From positions 62,001 through 126,000 of the forward strand of contig NZ_JACTVI010000003.1 in the NCBI RefSeq assembly GCF_014495685.1: 64,000 nucleotides of DNA. The letters are read 5' to 3'. This document shows positions 37,328 through 44,929 of this stretch, piece by piece (position 1 is the stretch's first letter; each line of letters begins with the position of its first letter). Source of the DNA: Streptomyces sp. TRM68367 (GTDB lineage Bacteria; Actinomycetota; Actinomycetes; Streptomycetales; Streptomycetaceae). Position numbers and translations under genes: made by a program. The notes beneath the pieces are model-generated. The model searched no databases and had not been told where the DNA came from. It saw nothing but the letters and a program-made list of their open reading frames with translations.

Positions 37328-37373
37328 GTACTACGGGCCGAGAAAGATTGGATTTCACCCACGGAAGGGGCAC

Positions 37374-38666
37374 ATGGCCGAGTCCGACGCACCGTTCGAT
37401 CGGTGGCACAAGAGATACCCGAAGCAAGGCGACACAGCTTGCAAGTGCGGCACGAAGAGGAAACCGCTCTACCCGACTGCTGACCACGGCCGTGGCCAGC
37501 AGTGGCAAGCTCGCTACACGGACCCCAACGGGAAGCCCCGGCGTCCGGCATTCGACAGCTGGCAGGAGGCCCGCGACCACTTGGACGAGGTCCGGGTGGA
37601 CATGCGTAACGGCACCTGGGTCGATCCCGACATCGGGAACGAGAAGGTCGCGGTGTTCGCGGACCAGCTGATCGCAGGGCGAAAGAAGAGGAATAAGAAC
37701 GAGAACACAACGGGCACCTACGAGAGTCACCTGCGTACCCACATCGTCCCGTTCATGGGCAACCGGATAGCCAAGACGCTCAAGCGACGGGATACGACGG
37801 CCCTTGTGGATCATCTCATCGACAAGCCGGGAATCGAGTCGGCCTACTACGTCGTCCAGATCTTCAAGACGTGGCGCATCCTGGTCAACTACATGGTTGA
37901 TGCGGATGTCCCGCTCCCGGCCAACATCGTGTCCCGGATCGATCTGCCCGAGGTCGAGGACCGTGTCGAGGTGGTCCTCTCCCCCGAGCAGGTGGCGGAC
38001 CTGGCGCGCGCTATGCGGGAAGTCCAGCCGCGGTACGAAATCCTGGTGTGGATCGCAGCGTGCGCAGGCCTGCGCGAAGGTGAGGCCTTCGGCCTGACGG
38101 AAAGCCGCGTGGCCTGGGACCAGGACCTCATCTACGTCGAGGAGCAGCGACAAAAGGGCAAGAAGACGAAGCTGAAGACCAAAGCGAGCTATGCCACGCT
38201 GCCGGTCGACCACTTCCTCATGCAGCGCCTCGCCTACCACCTGACGCACTTCAAGGGGCCGGCGCCGGTGTCCAAGGCGGCAGAGCAAAAGCGCCGTCAG
38301 CGGGGCTATGCACCGCCGCCGGACGAGGGACTGATCGTCACGACCGTACAAGGCCGGCCGCTGACACGAAGTCACTTCAACGACGTGTGGCGGAAGGCGG
38401 TAGAACTGGCCGGGCTTCCGAAAGGCACCCGGTTTCACGACCTCAAGCACTTCTACACGTCCCGGCTGGGCGCGGACAAGGACGACAGGCACGACCCGAA
38501 GACCGTGCAGGCGCTCTCCCGGCACGCCGAGTTCTCCGAGACGTGGGACACCTACGCCCACCCGCCGGTGGCCGTGCAGGGCGTGAAGGTAAGGACGTTC
38601 AGCCGTCTCTTCGGCCCGGATCAGCCCGGCCCGACGGAGCCGGCCGACACCGAGCAGGCGGCGTAG
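37374..38666 (+). CDS. int: Tyrosine recombinase integrase
   Basis: This 430-residue protein catalyses site-specific integration and excision. It has an arm-binding-type N-terminus (QWQARYTDPNGKPRRPAF), a SAM-like core-binding domain (about 95-200) and a catalytic domain: Arg I in AACAGLREGEAFGL (near 229), the beta-hairpin Lys in KTKASYATLPV (near 271), box II FHDLKHFYTSRLG (near 352) and the nucleophile Tyr in SETWDTYAHP (near 393). Box II has Lys where Arg is usual. GGAAGGGG precedes ATG 37374. The gene ends about 230 bp from the rnpB 3' end, pointing to it as the attachment site. Confidence 0.92.
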   Translation: MAESDAPFDRWHKRYPKQGDTACKCGTKRKPLYPTADHGRGQQWQARYTDPNGKPRRPAFDSWQEARDHLDEVRVDMRNGTWVDPDIGNEKVAVFADQLIAGRKKRNKNENTTGTYESHLRTHIVPFMGNRIAKTLKRRDTTALVDHLIDKPGIESAYYVVQIFKTWRILVNYMVDADVPLPANIVSRIDLPEVEDRVEVVLSPEQVADLARAMREVQPRYEILVWIAACAGLREGEAFGLTESRVAWDQDLIYVEEQRQKGKKTKLKTKASYATLPVDHFLMQRLAYHLTHFKGPAPVSKAAEQKRRQRGYAPPPDEGLIVTTVQGRPLTRSHFNDVWRKAVELAGLPKGTRFHDLKHFYTSRLGADKDDRHDPKTVQALSRHAEFSETWDTYAHPPVAVQGVKVRTFSRLFGPDQPGPTEPADTEQAA

Positions 38667-38897
38667 CAGTGCTGACAGACCTGACCCACACGGCCGGGTG
38701 AACCTGGGGCTTGGGGACTTGACCTCAGCGGCCCCTGATGTGCAAGACTCATTGACGCAACGAGGCTAACCATCGCGGCGCGAAGGGTGAGTTGGACCCG
38801 TGGAACGGCCAACCCACCTGATTCGACCCCGATTCGACCCCGGAGGCGCGTGGAGGAGCGGACACCCGCTCTGACCAGGGCCGGAGGGGTGCGACAG
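38667..38897. other. Candidate attachment region between integrase and rnpB
   Basis: No gene is present. GATTCGACCCC occurs twice in tandem at 38820-38830 and 38831-38841; such repeats are candidates for integrase arm sites. The region joins the island to the 3' end of rnpB. No matching second copy was noticed in the window, so the crossover site is not defined. Confidence 0.4.
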
Positions 38898-39304
38898 GAC
38901 GAGCCGGGCTGTACGCCGGGTTCTGTCCCGAAAGGCCCTCGCGGCCCCCTCGGTGACGGCCATCCATCTAGGGCCGACGTTGCCACCGGCCTCGTGCGGT
39001 CTACCCGCGGACTCGGGCGGGCAGCCCTCCAGCGTCCGCGCAGAGCACCTTTTACAGCGCTCCTCTTGACCTTGCTCCGGGTGGGGTTTACCTAGCTGCC
39101 CAGGTCGCCCTGGGCACTGGTGGTCTCTTACACCACCGTTTCACCCTTACCCAGCACCTGAGTGCTGGGCGGTTTGCTTTCTGTGGCACTGTCCCGCGGG
39201 TCACCCCGGGTGGCCGTTAGCCACCACCCTGCCCTGTGGAGCCCGGACGTTCCTCGGGGAGCGCCCCCGTTAAGGGGACTCCACGCGGCCGTCCGCCCGG
39301 CTCG
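38898..39304 (-). ncRNA. rnpB: RNase P RNA
   Basis: The minus strand matches the Streptomyces RNase P RNA core that I recognise: a 5' end CGAGCCGGGCGGACGGCCGC, GAGGAACGTCCGGGCTCCAC (CR I), GGGTGAAACGGTGGTGTAAG, TAGATGGATGGCCGTC and the 3' end ACAGAACCCGGCGTACAG followed by CCCGGCTCG. The 5' and 3' ends pair (CGAGCCGGG with CCCGGCTCG) to form P1. RNase P removes 5' leaders from pre-tRNAs. The RNA is complete, so insertion of the neighbouring element did not destroy it. Confidence 0.95.
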
Positions 39305-39376
39305 TCTGCCGTGTCGACCATGGTACCGGGCGTGAGCCGGGCCGCGGACTGGCGGCTGTCGCCAGGACCGAGCCCG

Positions 39377-39643
39377 CGGGATCACGTAATCCTTCGGGCA
39401 GCCACCCCGGCTCTCCAGTTTCAGCCCCTTGTTCCCGGAGAACTGCATGTCAGTCCGGGACCGCCTGATCACCTGGTTCACGATCAGCCCGATGTAGTCC
39501 TCGTGATCCCCGTCCGGCGGCGGCGTCACAACGATCTCCTCCTCGATCAGCTCGGCCCCGAAACCCTCCGGTGTGTCCAGGGCGAGGAGGCCCTCCAGCA
39601 GGACCTCTTCCTGCGTGAGCGGCTCGTGGGCCATGGCAGTCAT
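39377..39643 (-). pseudogene. Uma2-family (DUF820) gene, N-terminal part only
   Basis: From ATG 39643, with AAGGAGGGG 7 bases upstream, the minus strand gives MTAMAHEPLTQEEVLLEG, ALDTPEGFGAELIEEEIVV, DHEDYIGLIVNQVIRRSR and GGCPKDYVIP, which is the N-terminal half of an Uma2-type restriction-endonuclease-fold protein. After about 89 codons the family character stops and the open frame runs on into rnpB. About half of a normal Uma2 protein (some 190 residues) is missing, so the gene is probably dead. Confidence 0.75.
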
Positions 39644-39703
39644 GTCACGCCCCTCCTTCTGTCGCCCGCCAGACTGGGACATCGGCTGATCACCTGTCCG
39701 TGA

Positions 39704-39930
39704 GATCACAAGCGGGCCGACGGCGAACTCGACGCCGCCGTCGGCTCCCAGACCTCCGTCACGCTGGAACTCGCCGAGCCCGTCACCCACGTGACCTTCC
39801 TCGGCCGCCGCCGGGACGTCCGCGTCGTCCGCTTCCACGCCGACGACGCCGACACCCTCGTACAGGCGCTCGGACAGGCACTCACGCAGGCGCGAACCGC
39901 ACGGTCGCCGCTGCCGGATCTGCCCGCGTG
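39704..39930 (+). pseudogene. C-terminal fragment of an unknown protein
   Basis: The plus strand from 39704 encodes RADGELDAAVGSQTSVTLEL, then THVTFLGRRRDVRVVRFHAD and ALTQARTARSPLPDLPA before TGA at 39928-39930. It has normal Streptomyces codon use but no start codon before a mid-domain GTG, and a stop lies just upstream. It looks like the tail of a gene whose 5' part was lost at the junction with the truncated Uma2 gene. It overlaps the end of the ribonuclease gene by 49 bp. Confidence 0.5.
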
Positions 39931-41318
39931 AGCCGTACCCGAAGCCGCTCCCCCAGCGGCAGCTGGTCGTCGCCCTCGATGCGGCCGATGACCGCCGGGG
40001 ACTCCACCTGCACGGTCCCGGTGGTCGGCCGCCGCTCCTCCACGTCCACCACACAGCCGTCGAACAGCTCGCCGACCCGGTCCCTGAGCAGCGCCGCTTC
40101 GACGATGTCGACGCACGCCCGCTCCACCGCGTTCGCGCGCCGGGTGCCCCGGGCCATCTCCCGGGGCAGCGCGTCCAGGGCGAACAGCACCCAGTCGGGC
40201 GCGTCCCGGCCCGCCACGGCGGCCAGGCAGATCTCGGTGGCGTAGCGGTCGGTGAGGCGGCGCAGCGGGGCCGTGCAGTGGGTGTAGGGGGCGGCTACGG
40301 CGGAGTGGGTGGTGATCTCCGGGAGGACCCCGTGGCGGAACACCGTGTAGCCGGCGCCGCGCAGCAGGGTCGTGCACTCCTGGAGGAAGGCCGCGTGCCG
40401 CGGGCGGTGCGGGTCGAGGGCGCGGATCAGGTCCGCGTACGACACGTGGTGCGGCCAGTCGATGCGCAGGGCGTGCGCGGTACGGCGTAGCCGGGCGACG
40501 GCGCCGTCCGGGGCGAGGGGGAGGGTGCGCAGGACGCCGGTGCCGTGCGCGAGCATCAGGTCGGCGGCGGCGATGCCGGTGAGCAGGGAGATCTGGGCGT
40601 TCCAGCCCTCGGCGGGCAGCGCGGCGCGGTAGGCGAGCTCGCACGTGTGGTCGTGCTCGACGATCTCCTGCTCGGGCACGGTCAGCGAGATCCCGCCCCG
40701 CTCGCTCTCCTGCCGCTCCCGCAACCACCCGACGGTCTCCAACAGGGCGAGGGGTTCCTCGGCGGTGCGCTCGTCGATCTGCCGCTGTGCGGAGCGGTAG
40801 TCGAGCCGGGCCCGGCTGCGGACGAGGGCGCGGCGCACGTCCACGGCGAGCGTACGGCCGTCCGGGTCGAGGTCGATCGTCCACAGGGCGGCCGGGCGGT
40901 CCTGGCCCGGCAGCAAGCTCGCCGCGCCCTCGCCGAGCACCGGCGGGTGCAGCGGGACGCGTTCGTCCGGGAAGTACAGGGTGGTCACCCGCCGGTGGGC
41001 CTCGGCGTCCAGGGCACCGCCGGGTACGACGAAGGCGGCGACGTCGGCGATGGCGTACCGGACGCGGTAACCGGTGCCCAGTCTCGACAGGTGCATCGCC
41101 TGGTCGAGGTCCGTGGAGGCGGGCGGGTCGATGGTGAACAGCGGGATGTCGGTGGCGTCGAGCTTCGGCAGGAGCGGGGACCGCGCGGCCCGTTCGGCCT
41201 CGGCGAGCGCGTCGGCAGGGAAGCCGTCGGCCACGCCCATCTCGGCACGCAGCGCGGTGAGCGCGGCCCGGAGGGGGGCTTCGGGGGCGCCGGTCACGCG
41301 GATGTGGCGGCGGGGCAT
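39882..41318 (-). CDS. RNB-domain ribonuclease (RNase II/R type)
   Basis: This 478-residue protein is a 3'-5' exoribonuclease of the RNase II/R superfamily. The RNB catalytic centre is visible in LFTIDPPASTDLDQAMHLS (near 62-80), with the conserved aspartates, and in YRVRYAIADVAAFV. YFPDERVPLHPPVLGEGAAS and HCTAPLRRLTDRYATEI are further RNB landmarks. It lacks the long cold-shock and S1 RNA-binding domains of full RNase R, so it is the short actinobacterial form. Its 5' end faces yaaA across a 143-bp divergent promoter region. Confidence 0.9.
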   Translation of the reverse strand: MPRRHIRVTGAPEAPLRAALTALRAEMGVADGFPADALAEAERAARSPLLPKLDATDIPLFTIDPPASTDLDQAMHLSRLGTGYRVRYAIADVAAFVVPGGALDAEAHRRVTTLYFPDERVPLHPPVLGEGAASLLPGQDRPAALWTIDLDPDGRTLAVDVRRALVRSRARLDYRSAQRQIDERTAEEPLALLETVGWLRERQESERGGISLTVPEQEIVEHDHTCELAYRAALPAEGWNAQISLLTGIAAADLMLAHGTGVLRTLPLAPDGAVARLRRTAHALRIDWPHHVSYADLIRALDPHRPRHAAFLQECTTLLRGAGYTVFRHGVLPEITTHSAVAAPYTHCTAPLRRLTDRYATEICLAAVAGRDAPDWVLFALDALPREMARGTRRANAVERACVDIVEAALLRDRVGELFDGCVVDVEERRPTTGTVQVESPAVIGRIEGDDQLPLGERLRVRLTRADPAAATVRFAPA

Positions 41319-41461
41319 ACAGCGAGAGTAAGCACAAACCGGGCCGTCCGGCGTTTGCGGACGAGGACGTTCCGGCCGAACGGGAGTCCAGGGGAACAGC
41401 CCTCGGGGGCCACGGCAGCACGCCGTACGCTGTCCCGGAGTTAAACTGAAGGAGATCCCCC

Positions 41462-42244
41462 GTGCTCGTCCTGCTGCCGCCCTCCGAGGGCAAGGCCTCC
41501 CCCGGCCGCGGCGCCCCGCTCAAGCTGGAGTCCCTGTCGCTGCCCGGGCTCACCGCCGCCCGCGAAGCAGTCCTCGGTGAACTCGTCGAGCTGTGCGCCG
41601 GCGACGAGGGCAAGGCGCGCGAGGTACTGGGGCTGAGCGAGGGCCTGCGGGGCGAGGTCGCCAAGAACGCGCAGCTGCGGACGGCGGGCGCACGCCCCGC
41701 CGGGGAGATCTACACCGGCGTGCTCTACGACGCCCTCGGCCTGGCCTCCCTCGACGCGGCCGCGGGGCGCCGCGCCGCCCGCTCGCTGCTGGTCTTCTCG
41801 GGGCTGTGGGGCGCGGTCCGGGTCACCGACAAGATCCCCTCCTACCGCTGCTCGATGGGCGTGAAGCTGCCCGGCCTCGGGGCGCTCGGCACACACTGGC
41901 GTACGCGGATGGAGCCGGCGCTTGCGGAGGCGGCCGGTGGCGGGCTCGTGCTGGACCTGCGGTCGGCCGCGTACGCCGCCGCCTGGAAGCCGAAGGGAGA
42001 GGTCGCCGGGCGGACGGCTACCGTGCGGGTGCTGCACGCGCCGACCCGGAAGGTGGTCAGCCACTTCAACAAAGCGACGAAGGGGCGGATCGTACGGAGC
42101 CTGCTGGCGGCCGGGATCGCACCGACGGGGCCGGCCGAGCTGGTCGAGGCGCTGCGGGACCTCGGGTACGAGGTGGCGGCGGAGGCGCCCGCGAAGGCGG
42201 GGCGGCCGTGGGCGCTGGATGTGCTGGTGGCGGAGATCCACTGA
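41462..42244 (+). CDS. yaaA: YaaA-family peroxide stress protein
   Basis: This 260-residue protein belongs to the DUF328/YaaA family, which in E. coli lowers free iron and protects DNA under peroxide stress. The N-terminal hallmark LVLLPPSEGKASPG (near 2-15) is present, as are FSGLWGAVRVTDKIPSYR (near 120-137) and VSHFNKATKGRIVRSLL near the C-terminus, the region used for DNA binding. GAAGGAGAT lies six bases before GTG 41462. The gene is intact. Confidence 0.92.
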   Translation: MLVLLPPSEGKASPGRGAPLKLESLSLPGLTAAREAVLGELVELCAGDEGKAREVLGLSEGLRGEVAKNAQLRTAGARPAGEIYTGVLYDALGLASLDAAAGRRAARSLLVFSGLWGAVRVTDKIPSYRCSMGVKLPGLGALGTHWRTRMEPALAEAAGGGLVLDLRSAAYAAAWKPKGEVAGRTATVRVLHAPTRKVVSHFNKATKGRIVRSLLAAGIAPTGPAELVEALRDLGYEVAAEAPAKAGRPWALDVLVAEIH

Positions 42245-42304
42245 GCCGTTGCATTGCCTGCAACACCCTTTGCGCACATTGAGTGCGCTCGACAGGATGA
42301 GTGC

Positions 42305-42937
42305 ATGCCGACGCCCTCGCCTGCCTCCGTCCTGGACCTCGCTCCCGTCGTCCCCGTCGTCGTGGTGGAGGACGCCGAAGACGCCGTACCGCTGGCACGG
42401 GCGCTGGTGGCCGGCGGGCTGCCCGCGATCGAGGTGACACTGCGGACGCCCGCCGCGCCGGCGGCGATCCGCGCGGTCGCCGACGCGGTGCCGGAGGCGG
42501 TGGTCGGGGCCGGCACGGTGATCACGCCCGAGCACGTCACGCAGGCCGTGACCGCGGGGGCGCGCTTCCTGGTCAGTCCGGGCTGGACGGAGACGCTGCT
42601 GGCGGCGATGCGGGCGTCGGGGGTGCCGTTCCTGCCGGGGGTGTCGACCACCTCGGAGGTGGTGGCGCTGCTGGAGCGCGGGGTGCGGGAGATGAAGTTC
42701 TTCCCGGCGCAGGCGGCGGGCGGTACGGCGTATCTGAAGTCGCTCGCCGGGCCGTTGCCGCAGGCCCGCTTCTGCCCGACGGGCGGGATCGGCCCGGCCT
42801 CCGCGCCGGACTATCTGGCGCTGCCCAACGTCGGCTGTGTGGGCGGCAGCTGGATGCTCCCGCAGGACGCGGTCGCCGCCCGCGACTGGCCGCGCGTCGA
42901 GGCGCTGGCCCGCGAGGCGGCGGGGCTGAGGCCCTGA
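42305..42937 (+). CDS. eda: KDPG / 4-hydroxy-2-oxoglutarate aldolase
   Basis: This 210-residue class I aldolase cleaves 2-keto-3-deoxy-6-phosphogluconate (Entner-Doudoroff) or 4-hydroxy-2-oxoglutarate to pyruvate and a second product. Visible landmarks are LPAIEVTLRTPAAPAAIRA (near 39-58, catalytic Glu), VGAGTVITPEHVTQA (near 72-86), LPGVSTTSEV (near 113-122), the Schiff-base lysine in REMKFFPAQAAGG (near 136) and FCPTGGIGP (near 160). ATG 42305 fits the family N-terminus; an in-frame upstream start would add 17 unrelated residues. Confidence 0.93.
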   Translation: MPTPSPASVLDLAPVVPVVVVEDAEDAVPLARALVAGGLPAIEVTLRTPAAPAAIRAVADAVPEAVVGAGTVITPEHVTQAVTAGARFLVSPGWTETLLAAMRASGVPFLPGVSTTSEVVALLERGVREMKFFPAQAAGGTAYLKSLAGPLPQARFCPTGGIGPASAPDYLALPNVGCVGGSWMLPQDAVAARDWPRVEALAREAAGLRP

Positions 42938-42968
42938 CGTCGCATTCCCGCCTGCCCGTGCCGTCAGG
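42933..42968. terminator. Convergent terminator between eda and the RNase H gene
   Basis: CCTGACG at 42933-42939 (overlapping the eda stop) pairs with CGTCAGG at 42962-42968. It lies between two convergent genes and may act in both directions; the loop of 22 bases makes it modest. Confidence 0.4.
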
Positions 42969-42970
42969 CC

Positions 42971-44155
42971 CTAGCGCAGGTGGGACGTGTCGTTGAGGAG
43001 CCGGACGCTGGCGTTGCCGTCGGCGTAGTAGGCCACCACGGACAGGGAGGCCGCCGACAGTTCCATGCGGAACAGGGACTCCGGCGGGGCGCCCAGGGCG
43101 AGCCGTACGAGGGTCTTGACCGGGGTCACGTGCGTGACGAGCAGGATCGTGCGGCCGGGGTACGCCGCGACCAGCTTGTCGCGAGTGGCGGCGATCCGGG
43201 TCGCGGTCGCCGCGAAGCTCTCGCCGCCGCCGGTCGGTGCGGCGTCCGGGGAGGCCAGCCAGGCGTTCAGGTCGTCCGGGTGGCGTTCGCGCACCTCGGC
43301 GAAGGTGAGGCCTTCCCAGGCGCCGAAGTCGGTCTCGCGCAGGCCGTCGTCGATGCTCACGTCGAGACCGAGGCGGGCGGCGACGATGCCGGCGGTCTCG
43401 CGGGTGCGGGCGAGCGGCGAGGCCACGATCGCCTGGATCGCGCCGCGCCGGGCCAGCGCGGCGGCGACCCGCTCGGCCTGCTCCCGGCCCACGTCGGAGA
43501 GGGCGGGATCGGTACCGCCGCTGCCGGAGAAGCGCTTCTGCGGGGTCAGCGGCGTCTCACCGTGCCGGAGCAGCACCATGGTCGCCGGCGCGCCGAGATC
43601 TGGGGGAGCCCAGCCGGGGACGGCGACGGTACGGGCGGCACGCACATCGGCGTCATCCTTCGCGGCTCCGCCGCCGGGAGGCTCCGAGTCGGCGGTGGAG
43701 GAAGCCGGGGCAGTGGGCTCCGCCTCCCCGCCCCGGAGCGAAGAAGCCGACGTCCCCGTGTCCATCGCCTCGTTGGCCAGGCGGTCCGCGTGCTTGTTCC
43801 GTTCCCGCGGGATCCACTCATACGTCACCCGCCCCGGTGGGAACACCAGTGCCGCCTGGGCCGCGAGCGGCTTCATGTCGGGGTGTTTGATCTTCCAGCG
43901 GCCCGTCATCTGCTCGACGACGAGCTTGGAGTCCATCCGGACGTGCACCGTGGCCGACGGGTCCAGGGCGTGGGCGGCGTGCAGGCCGGCGAGCAGGCCC
44001 CGGTACTCGGCGACGTTGTTCGTGGCGACGCCGATGTACTCGGACGTCTCCGCCAGGGTCTCCCCCGTGGCCGCGTCGATGACCACGGAGCCGAAGCCCG
44101 CCGGCCCGGGGTTGCCCCGCGACCCGCCGTCGGTCTCGACGATGAATTCCCGCAC
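42971..44155 (-). CDS. Bifunctional RNase H / acid phosphatase
   Basis: This 394-residue protein joins an N-terminal RNase HI domain (EFIVETDGGSRGNPGPAGFG near 3-22 and MDSKLVVEQMTGRWKIKH near 74-91, with the catalytic acids) to a C-terminal histidine phosphatase domain (MVLLRHGETPLTPQKRFSG near 189-207, and LLVTHVTPVKTLVRLAL near 352). The S. coelicolor homologue SCO2299 was shown to have both activities. A Pro/Ser/Glu linker (about 135-180) connects the halves. GTG 44155 has GGGAGC upstream. It follows the zinc-ribbon gene on the same strand. Confidence 0.95.
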   Translation of the reverse strand: MREFIVETDGGSRGNPGPAGFGSVVIDAATGETLAETSEYIGVATNNVAEYRGLLAGLHAAHALDPSATVHVRMDSKLVVEQMTGRWKIKHPDMKPLAAQAALVFPPGRVTYEWIPRERNKHADRLANEAMDTGTSASSLRGGEAEPTAPASSTADSEPPGGGAAKDDADVRAARTVAVPGWAPPDLGAPATMVLLRHGETPLTPQKRFSGSGGTDPALSDVGREQAERVAAALARRGAIQAIVASPLARTRETAGIVAARLGLDVSIDDGLRETDFGAWEGLTFAEVRERHPDDLNAWLASPDAAPTGGGESFAATATRIAATRDKLVAAYPGRTILLVTHVTPVKTLVRLALGAPPESLFRMELSAASLSVVAYYADGNASVRLLNDTSHLR

Positions 44156-44185
44156 GCCACAAGCTCCCTATGGATGAACCGACTT

Positions 44186-44929
44186 CTAGAGACCGGACTC
44201 GGCCGTGCGCACCAGGATGCGGCGGCAGTTCTCGCAGCGCACCACCGTGTTGGGCGCGGCGGCGCGGATCTCGTTCAGCTCGGTGATGGCCAGCTCCTGA
44301 CGGCAGCCCTGGCAGCTGCGGGCGTACAGCTTCGCCGCCCCGATGCCGCCCTGCTGCTCGCGCAGCTTGTCGTACAGCTTGAGCAGATCGGCCGGCACCG
44401 ACCCCGCGATGACCTCGCGTTCCTTCGTCACCGAGGCCACCTCCCCGTCGATCTCCTCGCACGCGGCGTCCCGGCGCCCGGACGCGTCGTCGATCTTCGC
44501 CTGCACGGAGGCGACCCGCTCGGTCAGCTCGGCGACCCGCTCCTGCGCGGACTCGCGGCGCTCCATGATCTCCAGGACGACGTCCTCCAGGTCGCCCTGG
44601 CGCTTGGCGAGGGAGGCGATCTCGTGCTGGAGGTTCTCCAGGTCCTTCGGCGAGCTGACCGCGCCGGAGTCCAGGCGCTTCTGGTCGCGGGCGGCGCGCT
44701 GGCGCACCTGGTCCACGTCCTGCTCGGCCTTGGTCTGCTCGCGGGCGCAGTCGCTCTCCTCGGTCTGCGCGGCCACCAGCAGGTCGCGCAGCTGCGTGTG
44801 GTCCTTGGTCAGCGACTCGATCTCGGCGTGCTCGGGCAGGGACCTCCGCCGGTGCGCGAGCTGCTGGAGGCGGACGTCGAGGGCCTGGACGTCGAGGAGT
44901 CGGATCTGGTCGGCTGGCGCGGCGTTCAG
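44186..44929 (-). CDS. C4-type zinc-ribbon, coiled-coil protein (DUF164 type)
   Basis: This 247-residue protein has a long coiled coil (about 15-185) and a C-terminal zinc ribbon with CQGCRQELA (near 202) and VVRCENCRRILVR (near 226). It is widespread in Actinobacteria beside Nif3 and RNase H genes; its function is unsettled. No ATG, GTG or TTG exists in frame upstream of the GTG at 44776, yet the expected N-terminus (AAPADQIRLLDVQALDVRLQ) is encoded before it. The start is therefore taken as the CTG at 44929, which overlaps the Nif3 stop as CTGA. Confidence 0.8.
   Translation of the reverse strand: MNAAPADQIRLLDVQALDVRLQQLAHRRRSLPEHAEIESLTKDHTQLRDLLVAAQTEESDCAREQTKAEQDVDQVRQRAARDQKRLDSGAVSSPKDLENLQHEIASLAKRQGDLEDVVLEIMERRESAQERVAELTERVASVQAKIDDASGRRDAACEEIDGEVASVTKEREVIAGSVPADLLKLYDKLREQQGGIGAAKLYARSCQGCRQELAITELNEIRAAAPNTVVRCENCRRILVRTAESGL

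Larger units (their letters stand above)
1..38897. mobile_element. Integrated defence island (left end outside window)
   Basis: This span is inferred to be an integrated element or a stack of elements. Its right end carries an excisionase-like gene and a tyrosine integrase reading toward rnpB. Its cargo is dominated by defence genes (OLD, Hma-type operon, Wadjet type II, SF1 helicase, Septu-like pair), one intact IS21 element and several gene remnants. No conjugation (FtsK/TraB), replication or phage structural genes were recognised in the visible part. The left boundary was not found, and no second copy of the rnpB 3' end was noticed inside the window. Confidence 0.6.

Noticed and set aside
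38815..38845. GATTCGACCCC repeats that look like tRNA T-arm sequence
   Set aside because: No acceptor stem, anticodon arm or D-arm can be built around them on either strand, so they are not a tRNA gene. They are kept only as possible integrase arm repeats.
39706..41664. 652-codon minus-strand frame over the ribonuclease gene
   Set aside because: The ribonuclease motifs are all in the 39882-41318 frame; this longer frame has no family character.
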